This document shows positions 23,900-35,749 of a DNA stretch of 64,000 nucleotides, piece by piece. The stretch's first letter is position 1, and each line of letters opens with the position of its first letter. Under the pieces are notes generated by a model. That model was not told the DNA's origin. It was given only the letters and a program-made list of their open reading frames with translations, and searched no databases. The DNA comes from Glandiceps talaboti (taxonomy: Eukaryota > Hemichordata > Enteropneusta > Spengelidae): positions 15,776,721 through 15,840,720 of the forward strand of contig NC_135571.1 of NCBI RefSeq assembly GCF_964340395.1, written 5' to 3'. The translations under genes and the position numbers were made by a program.

Positions 23900-25324
23900 T
23901 AAACCTAACAAGCGACCTATCGGTCAGAATAGCTCCGCTGTTGTTTTTAATTACATTTTTTATTTTGGTAACATGTAGAAGCGGTCAGTTCTTCAGCTCT
24001 TCACTATGCAGTTTTGTTTTAGCGATGTAATAAAGTGGTTAGTGGCAGCGTGCGAAATTAACGCCAGTCCTTCGGCCCGAGACCAACAGATTTCCGTTCG
24101 GACCGGCAGTTTTTCAGAATTACAACAACGTATCGGTCATTATGACCGACTGAAATTTGGAGTAAATAATAAATAATAATAATAGTAAATAATTCAAAGA
24201 TATATCCAATTTCACCTACATGAATCTGATCTTGTGCTACCTATTTTACTCTCGGCATCTCGTTCAAGTCAAGCAACGCAGAGCTAGCTCGCTCCGTGTT
24301 GTTGTCAATGTTGATATCATGTTTACATATGACGTAGCATACAGCATTTACTTTATGAAATTATGTTAGCAAACACATGATTGGCTGAATTTCTCTAATT
24401 ATTTTTGTCTTGTCTAATCAGAACGTCTTAGACATTCAGACTCATTCTAAGCATTCAGCGCATGCGTCTTTTTCCGCCATGATATCGTAATCATTGTTGT
24501 AAAGTTTACTGTTCGAAGTGTATGCAACTTTTAACATGTTTGAGACAGTTCCACGTTGTATTTATAAAGTATGTGGCGATATTTTATGAGCTTCCAAAGA
24601 AGAAGACGAAAGAGACACTGTTTTTTTAAAAGGCTGGTATTAAAGCCGGTAAATGTTAGCGGGTTTCCCGATCAATTTACCGGAGTTCCCCATGTGTGTA
24701 TCCATGATCAAAACAAACTGACGGAAAACATATAAACTACTCTGAAAATGGCGTTGTATCTAATAAAGAAGGCAGGTACACTTCGTAAAACATCTTCAGT
24801 ATGCTAGTTTTTTTTTTTGTAAAAACAGTAAAAAAATGCGTAGTCTGATTGCTTTCAATTTGATGCATATGATGATGTACGTCGACCTGTCATGTTGTAA
24901 TCAACGTATACGGTATAAACTTAGAAATGTTGCATTTTTGTTGCCATTGTTGTATCTGGAAAATTACTGCATCATGCCAAACACGGGTACATAGTGGATG
25001 ACACATTACAGTACAGTTACCATATCACGTTCCAACGTCAAAAACAACTCGCACTGTAAGACATGTTTAGCCATGATAGTTCTCTTCATCATGGTCAGAT
25101 TTCAACTCGCCTCAAGTTCAATATGATTGCAATTCCTGTTTCTCCTCTTTTACGTTCATGACTTACGTTCAAAGTCCAAAATAGTTGAGGTGATTTGTCC
25201 CCATTTACCTTAAAAGTGCAGGAGTGCAGTAGGACTAGGCTGAGTCTGGATGGACCTTGGCTTGTCTTCTGTATCTGCTTGTTCAGAATATCATTTTTAT
25301 GATGACAAATTAACATACGACACA
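23900..25324. other. No gene assigned; CpG-containing mixed sequence
   Basis: ATCGGTCATTATGACCGA near 24131-24148 is a near-palindrome. Around 24545-24720 a broken frame has Cys pairs and a FYELPKK-like stretch faintly reminiscent of a THAP-type zinc finger, with frameshifts and stops; this is too weak to annotate. Otherwise nothing was recognised. Confidence 0.4.
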
Positions 25325-25412
25325 GTGGGCCGAGTTGGTATTCACTGAATGGGCCGAGTTGGCAATCATGTGGGCCGAGTTGGTAATCCCCTTGGCCGAG
25401 TTGGCCCTACCC
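25325..25412. repeat. Irregular GGCCGAGTTGG short repeats, 4 copies
   Basis: GGGCCGAGTTGGTA-like phrases occur near 25328, 25351, 25372 and 25393 (the last lacks one G) with 10-13 bp linkers. Four irregular copies; no coding inferred. Confidence 0.75.
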
Positions 25413-26689
25413 CTGTTTCTCTATACAATGTACCTTTCTATTTGCATCTCATCACAGAATATTTCACTTTTTACACAAAAAATTACAAAAATAATGTACA
25501 GCAACATCATAAACACAGAATCAACATAGTGAGTGATATATATTGTATACCAGTAGAAATCGTAGACTGGCAGAGCTACATGTAGCTTCCAAAGATACTA
25601 ACTACATGTAGCCTAGGTGTGTCATTAGGTCACCTTTCAATTTAAACTTCTCTCCTAGACTTCCGCTCCCTATACAACTAGTGAATTACAAACACAGGGA
25701 TATGGTAATATTCGCAGCATTCGACAGAAATAGCGTCGGCAACATTTTCATATTACTAGGCTGAGTTCACTAATAAGTCCGTGGAAGGACGAACTGCAAA
25801 TGGAATTTTATTGTTGTTTGGTTTAGGCCGAGAGTGAATTGTTTTAGTACGAGTCCGAGTACTAGTAAACTCATTACTAGAAAAACCGACAACAAACCAT
25901 CGCATCGCACTGTTATTGAAAAATACAAATATCCAAATAAATTATTGTAGTGTATATAAATATACATTGGAGCACGTACCTGCACTGTTTTCCTTTTTCC
26001 TGTGACTAGTGGTGACGTGACTAGCAATGCTTTTGAACCAGGGATAAACCGTACCACCACGGCACAAGACAGGTGGTTGGACTCTTGGAGCTGGAGTTTA
26101 CCGGACGATGATCTGACACGGAAATGTACAGATCTCAACCAATTTACTCCAGTCTTTATATATCAATGTTTCCTCAGAATTTACAGGAATTGTGTGATAA
26201 AACAGGTCAGAATATAACGCACAGTGTCTAGTTCCTCGCGAAGTGGCGGCTTTTTGTTCTGTATGCCAGTTCCCTGTCTCGAATGTACACAAAGCTGACT
26301 CATGTACACAGAGAACGTTTTTCTCACGAGATCTCACGAGATATGCAACACATGAGCACCGGATATAGTATGCGTTGCAAGTATATCATCATCAAGTAGT
26401 ATATAGTATATGTCAGTTCGTTCAAGGATAGAGGGAGGCAGTACGCGCGTTGTCGAGTTTGCAGACATGAGAGTTGCCAGTAACGCATGTGACTGGTAAA
26501 CAACTCCTGTGTCTGGTTTAATACATATTCGTTTTACGCCTGCGCATTTTGCACACGTTACTTTGTATATAGTTATTGACATCATGTATGTGTCACTTGT
26601 ACTTCACGTGCAGTCCCACTTCCGTCACAGAATTGTCGCATAGTTTGTGAATTGTCTGTGTGCCAGTCCAGATGAGCGTAGTGCTACTG
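25413..26689. other. No gene assigned
   Basis: Several open frames cross here on both strands (for example 25770-26138 minus and 26002-26217 plus), but none shows a recognised domain. CpG content rises from about 26220, compatible with promoter-like sequence ahead of the candidate donor at 26715, though unproven. Confidence 0.35.
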
Positions 26690-26715
26690 CAAACCAGAGG
26701 TGCGAACTTTCACGG
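26672..26715 (+). CDS. Candidate 5' exon ending in a strong splice donor (weak)
   Basis: ATGAGCGTAGTGCTACTGCA opens a frame reading MSVVLLQTRGANFH, ending at CACG|GTAAGT, a near-ideal donor. CpG-containing sequence precedes it. No downstream exon could be joined: the best pyrimidine-AG acceptor, near 29361, would give only about six more codons. It could be a first exon of a gene with long introns, a non-coding exon, or chance. Confidence 0.18.
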
Positions 26716-27489
26716 TAAGTTGACCCCTGTTCTTTCATCGACAAAAATGTACATGTGTCACTAATACCATGGAAGTAGAACGTGTGTCTGGATCACAACA
26801 ACTTGTGTGCTAATAATTATACACCATTCCATGATTGATGGTAATATTCTACTCTATTTCGACAGTAATACAAAATAATGAATATTGGCAGCTGAATATT
26901 CCGGAGCAATCGCCGGCAACGATAACTTTTAATATTGCATATACCCAAATAACGTCATTATTTTGTATGATCATCATAGATAGCATCCTTGAATAGAATC
27001 TTTATAGCTCACGTCACAAGGGACTGATTCTCCATTGTCAGAAACATTTCCCGTTTTCAAGCAGGACACAAGGTTTAGAAAGTAGTGTGTTTGTCGCTAG
27101 TATAGACCCATCTCTATGCATTGTCTCACTATGAGTTGTAACACATAAACACGATAAAGAAAAGATTACGAGGTGTTACATTCAATTAAAAATGCCTTTA
27201 TTATCCATATATGATTATGAATGCATAAATTAGTCATTATGCTCAAAATACAATGTACAAAGCAATTGACACAAGTACAATTAACATTCTGTGGGTTTAA
27301 AATGGGCCATATAATGAGTTTTGATTAAACACAGCTGTTGTAATGAACAATGTTTTGAAGAGAACCATGCAAGATTGTGTATATATAGACAGTTTTCTGA
27401 GCTTTCCTAGTGACTAGCATGAAGTTTAACAGACAGGCATTTGTCATTAAACCATTCTCAGCTGTGTTTACAGTCAGTCAATCTTTACA
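26716..27489. other. No gene seen
   Basis: AT-rich sequence. If the donor at 26715 is real, this would be intron. Confidence 0.4.
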
Positions 27490-27544
27490 TGAAAACATTA
27501 ACAACATGCATGGTAAAGCATACAAAAATAACATGCAGAAATAA

Positions 27545-28117
27545 AATGATTAAAATATACTCTTTTAACCAACTGATGGAGCACTGTTTACATCGACGAG
27601 AAAGTTTCCAAGAGGAAGTCTATCATCTGAGGTCAAAATATGCAGAAACTTACTTTTGCCATTTAAGGAATGAAAATTTGAATTATCTAATGAAAAAGAA
27701 GAAGAATGAGTGCCTTTCTTTGATTGGTATAATGAGAATAAAGAATGAAATGATGAAATTCATCTTCTACCGCATAATTTGACAACATTTAAAGATTCTT
27801 TCATCTACAGGAATCTTAGGAGTACACCAACTCCCCAACTCAATATAAATATTATAATCCGGAATACTAAATTTAGTCACTAGTTTTCTACAAACTGGAT
27901 TTTTAATTTGCAGAAGATGTTTCTCAAAACCAAAAGCTGTTTTAAATAATCTAAATGTTCTCATTTTGTTTTTATCAGTACTTTTTTCTTCTTTTCTCTT
28001 CTGTAATTCCCTGTACCATGATTTACAAAATTCTAGACATAACATTATGATGAACCTTCCAAGTAGAATTAAACCTGCAAAGATTTGACCACAAACTCTT
28101 CTCATTATATTTAACAA
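27545..28117 (-). pseudogene. Decayed LINE (non-LTR retrotransposon) C-terminal region
   Basis: Read on the minus strand, 28117-27767 codes a charged protein with KMRTFRLFKTAFGFEKHLL and then KFSIPDYNIYIELG and PVDERIFKCC. This resembles the tail of many LINE reverse-transcriptase proteins, where a Cys/His knuckle (CxxC...EDEFH...C) follows a KFR-S-HN-IE-GR-like block. The match continues after a one-base frameshift near 27780 as VEDEFHHFILYSHYTNQRKA. It continues again in a third frame at 27568-27651 with FLHILTSDDRL and NFLVDVNSAPSVG. At least one in-frame stop and two frameshifts break it. The second knuckle Cys is replaced (LYSHY). No reverse-transcriptase core is present, so it is a fragment. 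The plus-strand frame at 27441-27782 is its shadow. Confidence 0.72.
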
Positions 28118-28317
28118 GTAAGTTTCTTATAATAAAATATAAATATCCCATGTTGAATAACACATAGAACAAATGTAGGCTGCTCACAATAAACAATCTC
28201 CATCAACAAAGTTTAATTACAGTGAAATTAGTGGGAAAATGACCTAATTCTCCAACAATAATACATCTTGATACCTTATAAGAAACCCAAAGTAGAAACA
28301 CCATCACAACAAACTAT

Positions 28318-29225
28318 ACTCTTTTTAAAATTCATTCCTTCTACAAAAACACTGTCACTGTTATTCACCTACTTCTATCCATCTTAGGCTAAACTACTAA
28401 AATTTATTAGAAAAATGTCCGCCATTTTGATTTTTAGCATGTGACAAGGAGACCAGACACCAGAGTTACCATCATAACAAACTGTACTCTTTTTCATATT
28501 CATTTATGCCTCAACAACACTGTCACTGTTATTCACCTACTTCTATCCATCTCAGGCTAAACTACTAAAATTTATTAGAAAAATGTCCGCCATTTTGATT
28601 TTTAGCATGTGACAAGGAGACCAGACACCAGAATTACCATCACAACAAACTATACTCTTTTTCAAATTCATTCATGCTACAACAACACTGTCACTGTTAT
28701 TCACCTACTTCTATCCATCTTAGGCTAAACTACTAAAATTTATTAGAAAAATGTCCGCCATTTTGATTTTTAGCATGTGACTAGGAGACCAGACACCAGA
28801 GTTACCATCAGAACAAACTATACTCTTTTTCAAATTCATTCATGCTACAACAACACTGTCACTGTTATTCACCTACTTCTATCCATCTTAGGCTAAACTA
28901 CTAAAATTTATTAGAAAAATGTCCGCCATTTTGATTTTTAGCTTGTGACTAGGAGACCAGACACCAGAGTTACCTAGCCTTACAAACTATGCTCATTTCC
29001 AAATTGATTCATGCTATAACAACACTGTCACTGTTTTTCAAAATTGATTCATGCTATAACAACACTGTCACTGTTTTTCACCTACTTCTACCCATCTTAG
29101 ACTAAACTACTAAAATTTATTAGAAAAATGTCCGCCATTTTGATTTTTAGCATGTACATGTAACTGTGAGACCGGACACCAGAGTTACATGTACCTAGCC
29201 TTGCAAACTTTGCTCTTTTCCAAAT
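28318..29225. repeat. 168-bp tandem repeat, 5 copies
   Basis: GTCCGCCATTTTGATTTTTA starts at 28417, 28585, 28753 and 28921 (exactly 168 bp apart), then near 29130. The last interval is 209 bp because of an internal 40-bp duplication at 29001-29080. Units share TTCACCTACTTCTA, ACTACTAAAATTTATTAG and GAGACCAGACACCAGA. Unit length is close to a nucleosome repeat. The last unit is the most diverged. No coding is present. Confidence 0.94.
29001..29080. repeat. 40-bp tandem duplication inside the 168-bp array
   Basis: AAATTGATTCATGCTATAAC followed by AACACTGTCACTGTTTTTCA occurs twice, adjacent and identical, lengthening one 168-bp unit. Confidence 0.92.
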
Positions 29226-29543
29226 CTCATTTAACAGAAACATAACTAGCAAAAGAAATCATGATCAAATACTACACCAATACTTTGACCATAAATATTT
29301 GCAAGTTTTAGAGTTTAACAATAAATGTATTAATCCTTTGTTAACTTTCTTATCTCTTACAGGTTTGTTACACAGTACATAACAGATGTCCTATTCAAAG
29401 AAGCTGTTGTTTTGCTCGTCTCTAAGAGAGAAAAAAAACTTCAGACTCTATGTGTAGTAAAACAGAAATTTAGATCTTAAATCAATTAGTTGTGCACAAG
29501 GACATGAGCTTTATTTTGAACATTTTTAATACAATTGAAATGG

Positions 29544-29545
<2 letters not shown>
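29226..29545. other. No gene seen; contains a possible splice acceptor
   Basis: TTTCTTATCTCTTACAG ending near 29362 is a good pyrimidine-AG acceptor. The frame after it closes quickly on all phases checked. Confidence 0.35.

Positions 29546-29594
<49 letters not shown>
29546..29594. repeat. (GT)n microsatellite
   Basis: Pure GT dinucleotide run of about 24 units. Confidence 0.97.
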
Positions 29595-29597
<3 letters not shown>

Positions 29598-29699
29598 CAA
29601 CTTAGTCGAAAACTGCAGTCCGATTTCTTTGATAGTTGGTGGTCATGTTATATTGGATGTCTAGTAGTGAAATTGTTCAAATGAAAATGATCACATCAG

Positions 29700-30080
29700 A
29701 TATATGGGTTTTGGGTCAAAAATGTGATTTTTGTCAAAGAATTTAAACTACAAAACTACTGGGCAGATTGGCCTGAAATTTGGTGGGAACATTCTCAGGG
29801 GTGAGTAAATTAAGATTTGTTCATGACATGATGATTCCATGTGTAATATGCAAAGTAGGGCTAAAAAGTGTCTTTTTGGTTAAAAACCTACAATTCCAAA
29901 ACTACTCAGTAGATTGGGCTGAACTTTTAACAGGGATGTACCTGCCGGTGTATAGATGAAGAAATATTAAGCATATAATGATCTCATCAGTAACATCCAA
30001 ATTAGATGTAAACATGTAAATTGGTCAAAAATTTATATCTCAAAAAGTACTTGGTCAGTGAAACTGAAATTTGGTGAGAT
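29700..30080 (+). repeat. Dispersed repeat, copy 1
   Basis: Blocks GATGATTCCAT, GTGTCTTTTTGGT, AATTCCAAAA, GTGTATAGATGAAGAA and ATGATCTCATCAGT recur in the same order at 30648-30845. The AACTACTGGGCAGATTGGCC and AACTACTCAGTAGATTGGGC phrases are also repeated inside this copy. No coding was found. Confidence 0.65.
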
Positions 30081-30647
30081 GGTTCTAGAAGTGTTGTTCT
30101 GCAGATTTCCTTTAGAATAGTTTGACACAATTGGCCCTAGCAACCATGACCATGGCCTTAGCAACAACCAAATGGCAGTATGTGACAAACATAACATGGT
30201 TGGATAGGCAACTGGATAGTCATTCAACAAATGAACACCTATTTTTAGAATGGACTAGCATATGGATAAATATTTTTAAAAATCTACAGTTGTGCTACAT
30301 CGCCATTGGCAGTATTTTGAATAGTTGTGCTACAATGCCATTTTATATTTCTTTTTTTCTAAATATTTTTTTTCATATCTGAGGTAGTTATGTTTTTCAT
30401 TGTTCTCCATATGCTATCTGTTTTTGGTTTCTTCTCATCAGATGTACAGTCATTACATTTTGGAAGAAAAGTTTTATATTGTCTTTTTAAATTGATGTCA
30501 GTTTGTGCATCCACCAATTCTTGCGAGACTTCATAATTTTTGTGATGTTACAATTTTTTTCTTGAACTTGTTAATAAAAAGGATAGGGTCGGCAGGGTCA
30601 GATAACCGGAATCAAACAATTATTTTTTTTTATTGCTTTAAGAATTA
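30081..30647. other. No gene seen
   Basis: AT-rich sequence with GCCCTAGCAACCATGACCAT and GCCTTAGCAACAACC phrases near 30133-30170. No recognised coding. Confidence 0.45.
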
Positions 30648-30845
30648 TTCAGAACATGATGATTCCATTATTGATATGCAAATTATGGCTAAAATGTGTC
30701 TTTTTGGTAAAATAATCTTTAATTCCAAAAGTAATGAGCTGGAAATTAATTTGAATGGCTCTTGGGGTGTATAGATGAAGAAGTGTTAAGCATATGATGA
30801 TCTCATCAGTGACATGAAAATTAGGTATAAAAATGTGAATTTTGT
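30648..30845 (+). repeat. Dispersed repeat, copy 2
   Basis: A diverged second copy of the repeat at 29700-30080, with the same block order and many substitutions and indels. Confidence 0.65.
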
Positions 30846-31502
30846 TTAATCTTGTCTCTTGGCTCTCTTCGTTGATGTAAACGCACATGTGTTTTTGTAA
30901 TTTGTACTTCAAGCACTTGTTAAATGAGAATGTTAAAAGACACAATCTTTTGTCATTAGAAAAATTTTGGATATTGCAAAGAGATATAGTCATATAACTT
31001 AAATTATGGATAATGTTAATAAGTAATAAAATGTAAAATGAACAGAAAACTAGTGTGTGGACTTCTATATATCTGACAATTTTACATGTTATACACAGAG
31101 TGGAGCTAGCATGTAAGTGGTGAATGATTTCATTTTATTTGATTCAGTTTCATTTTTTGTTGTTGAATGAGACTGATTTTAGGGAGCGATCAGATTTTAC
31201 ACTGACTTCTTGTTCACCCCACCCCTGCTGACAAATGAAAAAACACTGCCGCCCCCCCCCCCCCCCCCCCATCTGTTGACAAGAAATATTCTTCTTGTTC
31301 TTTCTTGCAATATATAAAGCTCTTTAGGCAGGAACCCTATGAGAAATATGATTGTCTGTTCATAGCTGTGCAAAATAGTCATGGTTTTAGTAACCAAAAG
31401 TTCTAGGATATCTCTTAGATTGAGTGAACTATTATCATTATAGATTAATTCAGCTAATTTAGAGTACATTATTAGAAATGAAATTAACATAATTGTAAAC
31501 CT
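30846..31502. other. No gene seen; poly-C tract
   Basis: AT-rich sequence. A run of about 19 C lies at 31252-31270. The minus-strand open frame through it is low-complexity and not supported. Confidence 0.45.
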
Positions 31503-31681
31503 AGGGGGTTCAGTAAGTTTCAAAGTAGGGAGAGAACTTGAAAAAGTGTCGGGAGAAGTGCATGCTATGCCCATGCGTGCATGCTATACAAGTGGGAGGG
31601 GGTGTCCCCCTCCCATAGTAAGATCTTTTGAAAAATGAACACCTTTTGGAGGCCATTTAGAACACCATTCATAAGTAAAAC
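31503..31681 (+). repeat. Dispersed repeat with GC hairpins, copy 2
   Basis: Homologous to 6628-6830, with the shared phrases GGAGAAGTGCA, GGGTGTCCCCCTCCCATAG-like and GGCCATTTAGAACA. The hairpins perfect in copy 1 are degraded to a GCATGC-rich imperfect form here. Confidence 0.7.
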
Positions 31682-31892
31682 ACAACTTAGTTATATCATA
31701 AGAGTATCACTAATTTTAGGGTTTCAAAAGTTTAAATCATTTCAAGTCATATTGACACAAATGATAATGAAAAAAAGATCAAGTACAAAGTATAGTATAG
31801 TTTGTTTGTTTTATTTATTTACTTGCCCTATGTGGGCTTACCAAGTGAACATTTTGTTCAATACAAATACATCCACTGGGCTTATAATAGTG

Positions 31893-33035
31893 TATGGTAC
31901 TATACTATAAACTATACAAGACTGTATACTATATACTATGCTATGCTATATACTATATACTATGCTATGCTATATACTATATACTATATATACTATATGT
32001 ACTATATTATACTATACTATATACCGTACTATACAATATACTATACTATATACTGTACAATACTATACTATAATATTCTATACCTATACTATAGTATATA
32101 GTATATAGTATAGTATACTAGAGTATAGTAATGTATAGTATATGGTATATAGTCGTGTAGTATAGTAGAGTATAGTATATGGTATATAGCATAGTGTAGT
32201 ATAGTATCATATATAGTCAAGTATAGTATATAGTATAATATAGTATATTATATAATATAGTATAGTATATGGTGTATAGCATGATAGCATAGTATAATAT
32301 AATATAGTATAGTGTGGTATAATATAGTAGAGTATATGGATATAGTATAGTATAGTGTAGTGTAGTATAGTATAGTATTAAGACAAGAATAGCATAGTAT
32401 ATCATATAGTATGGAATATAGTAAAGTATAGTATATGGTATATAGTATAGCATAGCATAGTATAGTGTTGTATATTATAGTATATAATAGTATAGTATAG
32501 TATATTATGGTATAATATACTAGAGTATAGTAGAGTATGTGGAATATAGTATAGTTTAGTGTATAGTATAGCATACTATACCATACCGTACTATACTATA
32601 TACTGTACAATACAATACTATAATATTATTCTATACCTATACTATCATATATAGTCTAGTATAGTATAGTATAGTATAGTATAGTATAGTATAGTATAGT
32701 ATAGTATAGTAGAGCATATGGTATATAGTATAGCATAGCAAAGTATAGTATAGTATAGTATAGTATGGTATAATATACTAGAGTATAGTAGAGTATATGG
32801 AATATAGTGTATAGTGTATATTATAGTGTAGTCTATAGTATAGCATACTATACCATACAGTACTATATAATATACTCTACTATATACTGTACAATAATAT
32901 ACTATAATATTATTCTATACCTACACTATTGTATATAGTATAGAGTCTAGTATAGCATAGTATAGTATAGTATAGTATAGTATAGTAGATTATAGTATAG
33001 TAGAGTATGTGGTATATACTATAGTATACAATCCA
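31893..33035. repeat. ACTAT/ATAGT pentanucleotide satellite, left block with strand flips
   Basis: The sequence is almost wholly TA plus one C or G per five bases. It reads CTATA-type to about 32090, then mainly TATAG-type with short CTATA-type inserts at about 32571-32650 and 32845-32930. A landmark TCTATACCTATACTAT-like phrase at about 32077, 32630 and 32914 (one C variant) shows a higher-order period of roughly 280 bp or its double. Each such unit therefore contains both orientations and can fold back. All open frames (YTILYY-type) are spurious. Confidence 0.93.
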
Positions 33036-33236
33036 GTATATTGATGGCGCAAATCAAGAGATCTGATTGGTCTAGGCATCGAACTAGCGCGTCTAAAATA
33101 AGCGATAATGCACAGTTGGCACGTGTCCAAATTTTGATGTTCTCTCACTGTTTGTCTACAAACGTTATAGTCCGCGCAGGGATGGGGGCACAAATGAAAC
33201 CAGAAAATGTTGCGTCTTATCTTGTTGCGTCTTATA
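33036..33236. other. Non-satellite island at the satellite's orientation switch
   Basis: Two hundred bases of ordinary composition, with CpGs (AACTAGCGCGTCTAAAATAA, GTCCGCGCAGGGATGGGGG) and a terminal 10-11-bp repeat GTTGCGTCTTATCTTGTTGCGTC. To its left the satellite is TATAG-type and to its right CTATA-type. Origin unknown: transposon fragment, captured unique DNA or symmetry centre of an inverted duplication. Confidence 0.7.
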
Positions 33237-35522
33237 CTATTCTATACTATACTATATACTAGACTATGCTATATACTGTACTATATACTACACTATACTA
33301 TTCTATACTATACTATACTATATACTAGACTATGCTATATACTGTACTATATACTTGTCTTTACTATAAACTATATACTATACTATACTATATACTAGAC
33401 TATGCTATATACTGTATACTGTACTATATATTTTAATATACTATATATGATAAACTATATTATACTATACACTATACTGTACAATATACACTGTACTATA
33501 CTATACTATGCTATATACTAGACTACGCTATATACTATATACTGTACTATATACTAGACTATAGTATCTAATCTACTATATACTATGCTATACTATACTA
33601 TATACTACACTACACTATACTATATACTCTACTCTACTATACTATACTATTCTATACTATACTATATACTAGACTATGCTATATACTGTACTATATACTA
33701 CACTATACTATACTATACCATACTATACTCTACTATATACTAGACTATGCTATATACTGTACTATATATTATACTATGCTATATACTATAAACTATATTA
33801 TACTATACACTATACTATACAATGCTATATACTAGACTATGTTATATACTATATTCTGTACTATATACTATACTGTACTGTACTATACTATATACTATAC
33901 TATACTATATACTAGACTACACTATATACTATACTATACTATGATATATACTATATACTATACATTGTACTATACTATATTATACTGTACTGTACTCTAC
34001 TGTACTATACTATACTATATTATACTATACTATACTAGACTACACTATATACTATACTATGCTATATACTATATACTATACATTGTACTATACTATACTA
34101 TACTGTACTATACTATACTATACTATATAGTTTAGTATACAATACTGTACTATACTATATACTAGACTATACTATATTCTGTACTATATATTATACTATA
34201 CTATATTATACTATACTATGCTATACTATATTATATTATACTATACTATTCTATACTATACTATACTATACTACACTATACTATACTATGCTATATACTA
34301 GACTATGCTATATGCTATATTCTGTACTATATACTAAACTATTCTGTTCTGTACTATACTGTATACTATACTATACTATACTATACTATACTATATACTA
34401 GACTACACAATATACTATACTATGCTATATACTATATACTATACATTGTACTATACCATACTATACTGTACTCTACTGTACTATACTATACTATACTAGA
34501 CTATACTATATTATGTACTATATATTATACTATACTGTATTATACTATACTATACTAGACTATACTATATTATGTACTATATATTATACTATACTATGCT
34601 ATACTATATTATACTATACTATACTATACTATATACTATACTATTCTATACTGCACTATATACTAGACTATGCTATATAATATATTCTGTACTATATACT
34701 ATACTATACTATACTATACTGTACTATGCTATACTATACTATATGCTAGACTATGCTATATAATATATTCTGTACTATATACTATACTATACTGTACTAT
34801 ACTATACTATACTATATAGTATAGTATAGTATACAATACTATACTATACTATATACTAGACTATACTATATTCAGTACTATATATTATACTATTCTATAT
34901 TATACTATACTATGCTATGCTATGTTATACTATACTATACTAGACTATACTATGCTATATACTATACTATACTGCACTATATACTAGACTATGCTATATA
35001 ATATATTCTGTACTATATACTATACTATACTATACTATACTGCACTATATACTAGACTATGCTATATACTGTACTATATACTACACTACACTGTACTATA
35101 TACTATGCTATATACTGTACTATAGACTTGTCTTTACTATATACTATATACTATACTATACTATATACTAGACTATACTATACTATACTATATACTAGAC
35201 TACACTATATACTATACTATGCTCTATACTATGTACCATACTATACTATACTATACTAAACTATATACTGTACTATATAGTATACTATACTATATCATAC
35301 TATACTATATACTATATACTATACTATACTATACTCTATACTATACTTTACTATACTATAGTATAGTATACTATACTATATTCTACTATACTATACTATA
35401 ATATACTATACTATACTTTACTATATACTATACTATATACTATACTATACTATACTATATACTAGACTGTGCTATATACTATATATTGTACTATATACTA
35501 TAATATACTATATTATACTATT
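33237..35522. repeat. ACTAT pentanucleotide satellite, right block
   Basis: Predominantly CTATA-type. TATACTAGACTATGCTATAT recurs with TACTGTACTATATA at irregular spacing, forming higher-order units of roughly 100-300 bp. Brief TATAG-type reversals occur near 34126-34140, 34813-34835 and 35355-35368. No coding is present. Confidence 0.93.
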
Positions 35523-35749
35523 ATCTAGTTCTATTTCCGCTAGATTTTTAAATTCGGAATGCTTCAATTGTGTGTTGACCTATTTGTCTTTTAAGTTTAT
35601 GTTTCGCTTCTGCGCTATGATTGGTCTTTTTGGATATAATTGATTTAATATCTCATTGTGTGTTATTAAGTCCCAGTGTTTAGTTATTGCATCTCGTAGA
35701 TGAGATCAGTTAATATAGAGACTGTATGTTGTGTTGAAGACAATGTGAG

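Noticed and set aside
24541-24720. Possible THAP-like zinc finger fragment
   Set aside because: Cys spacing does not fit the C2CH pattern and the frame is broken; the resemblance is too weak.
25770-26138. 122-residue minus-strand open frame
   Set aside because: No domain, splice signals or compositional support; it overlaps other equally long frames.
27441-27782. 113-residue plus-strand open frame
   Set aside because: It is antisense to the decayed LINE tail, whose protein motifs lie on the minus strand.
31802-35401. Many YTILYY-type open frames on both strands
   Set aside because: They are readings of the ACTAT satellite.
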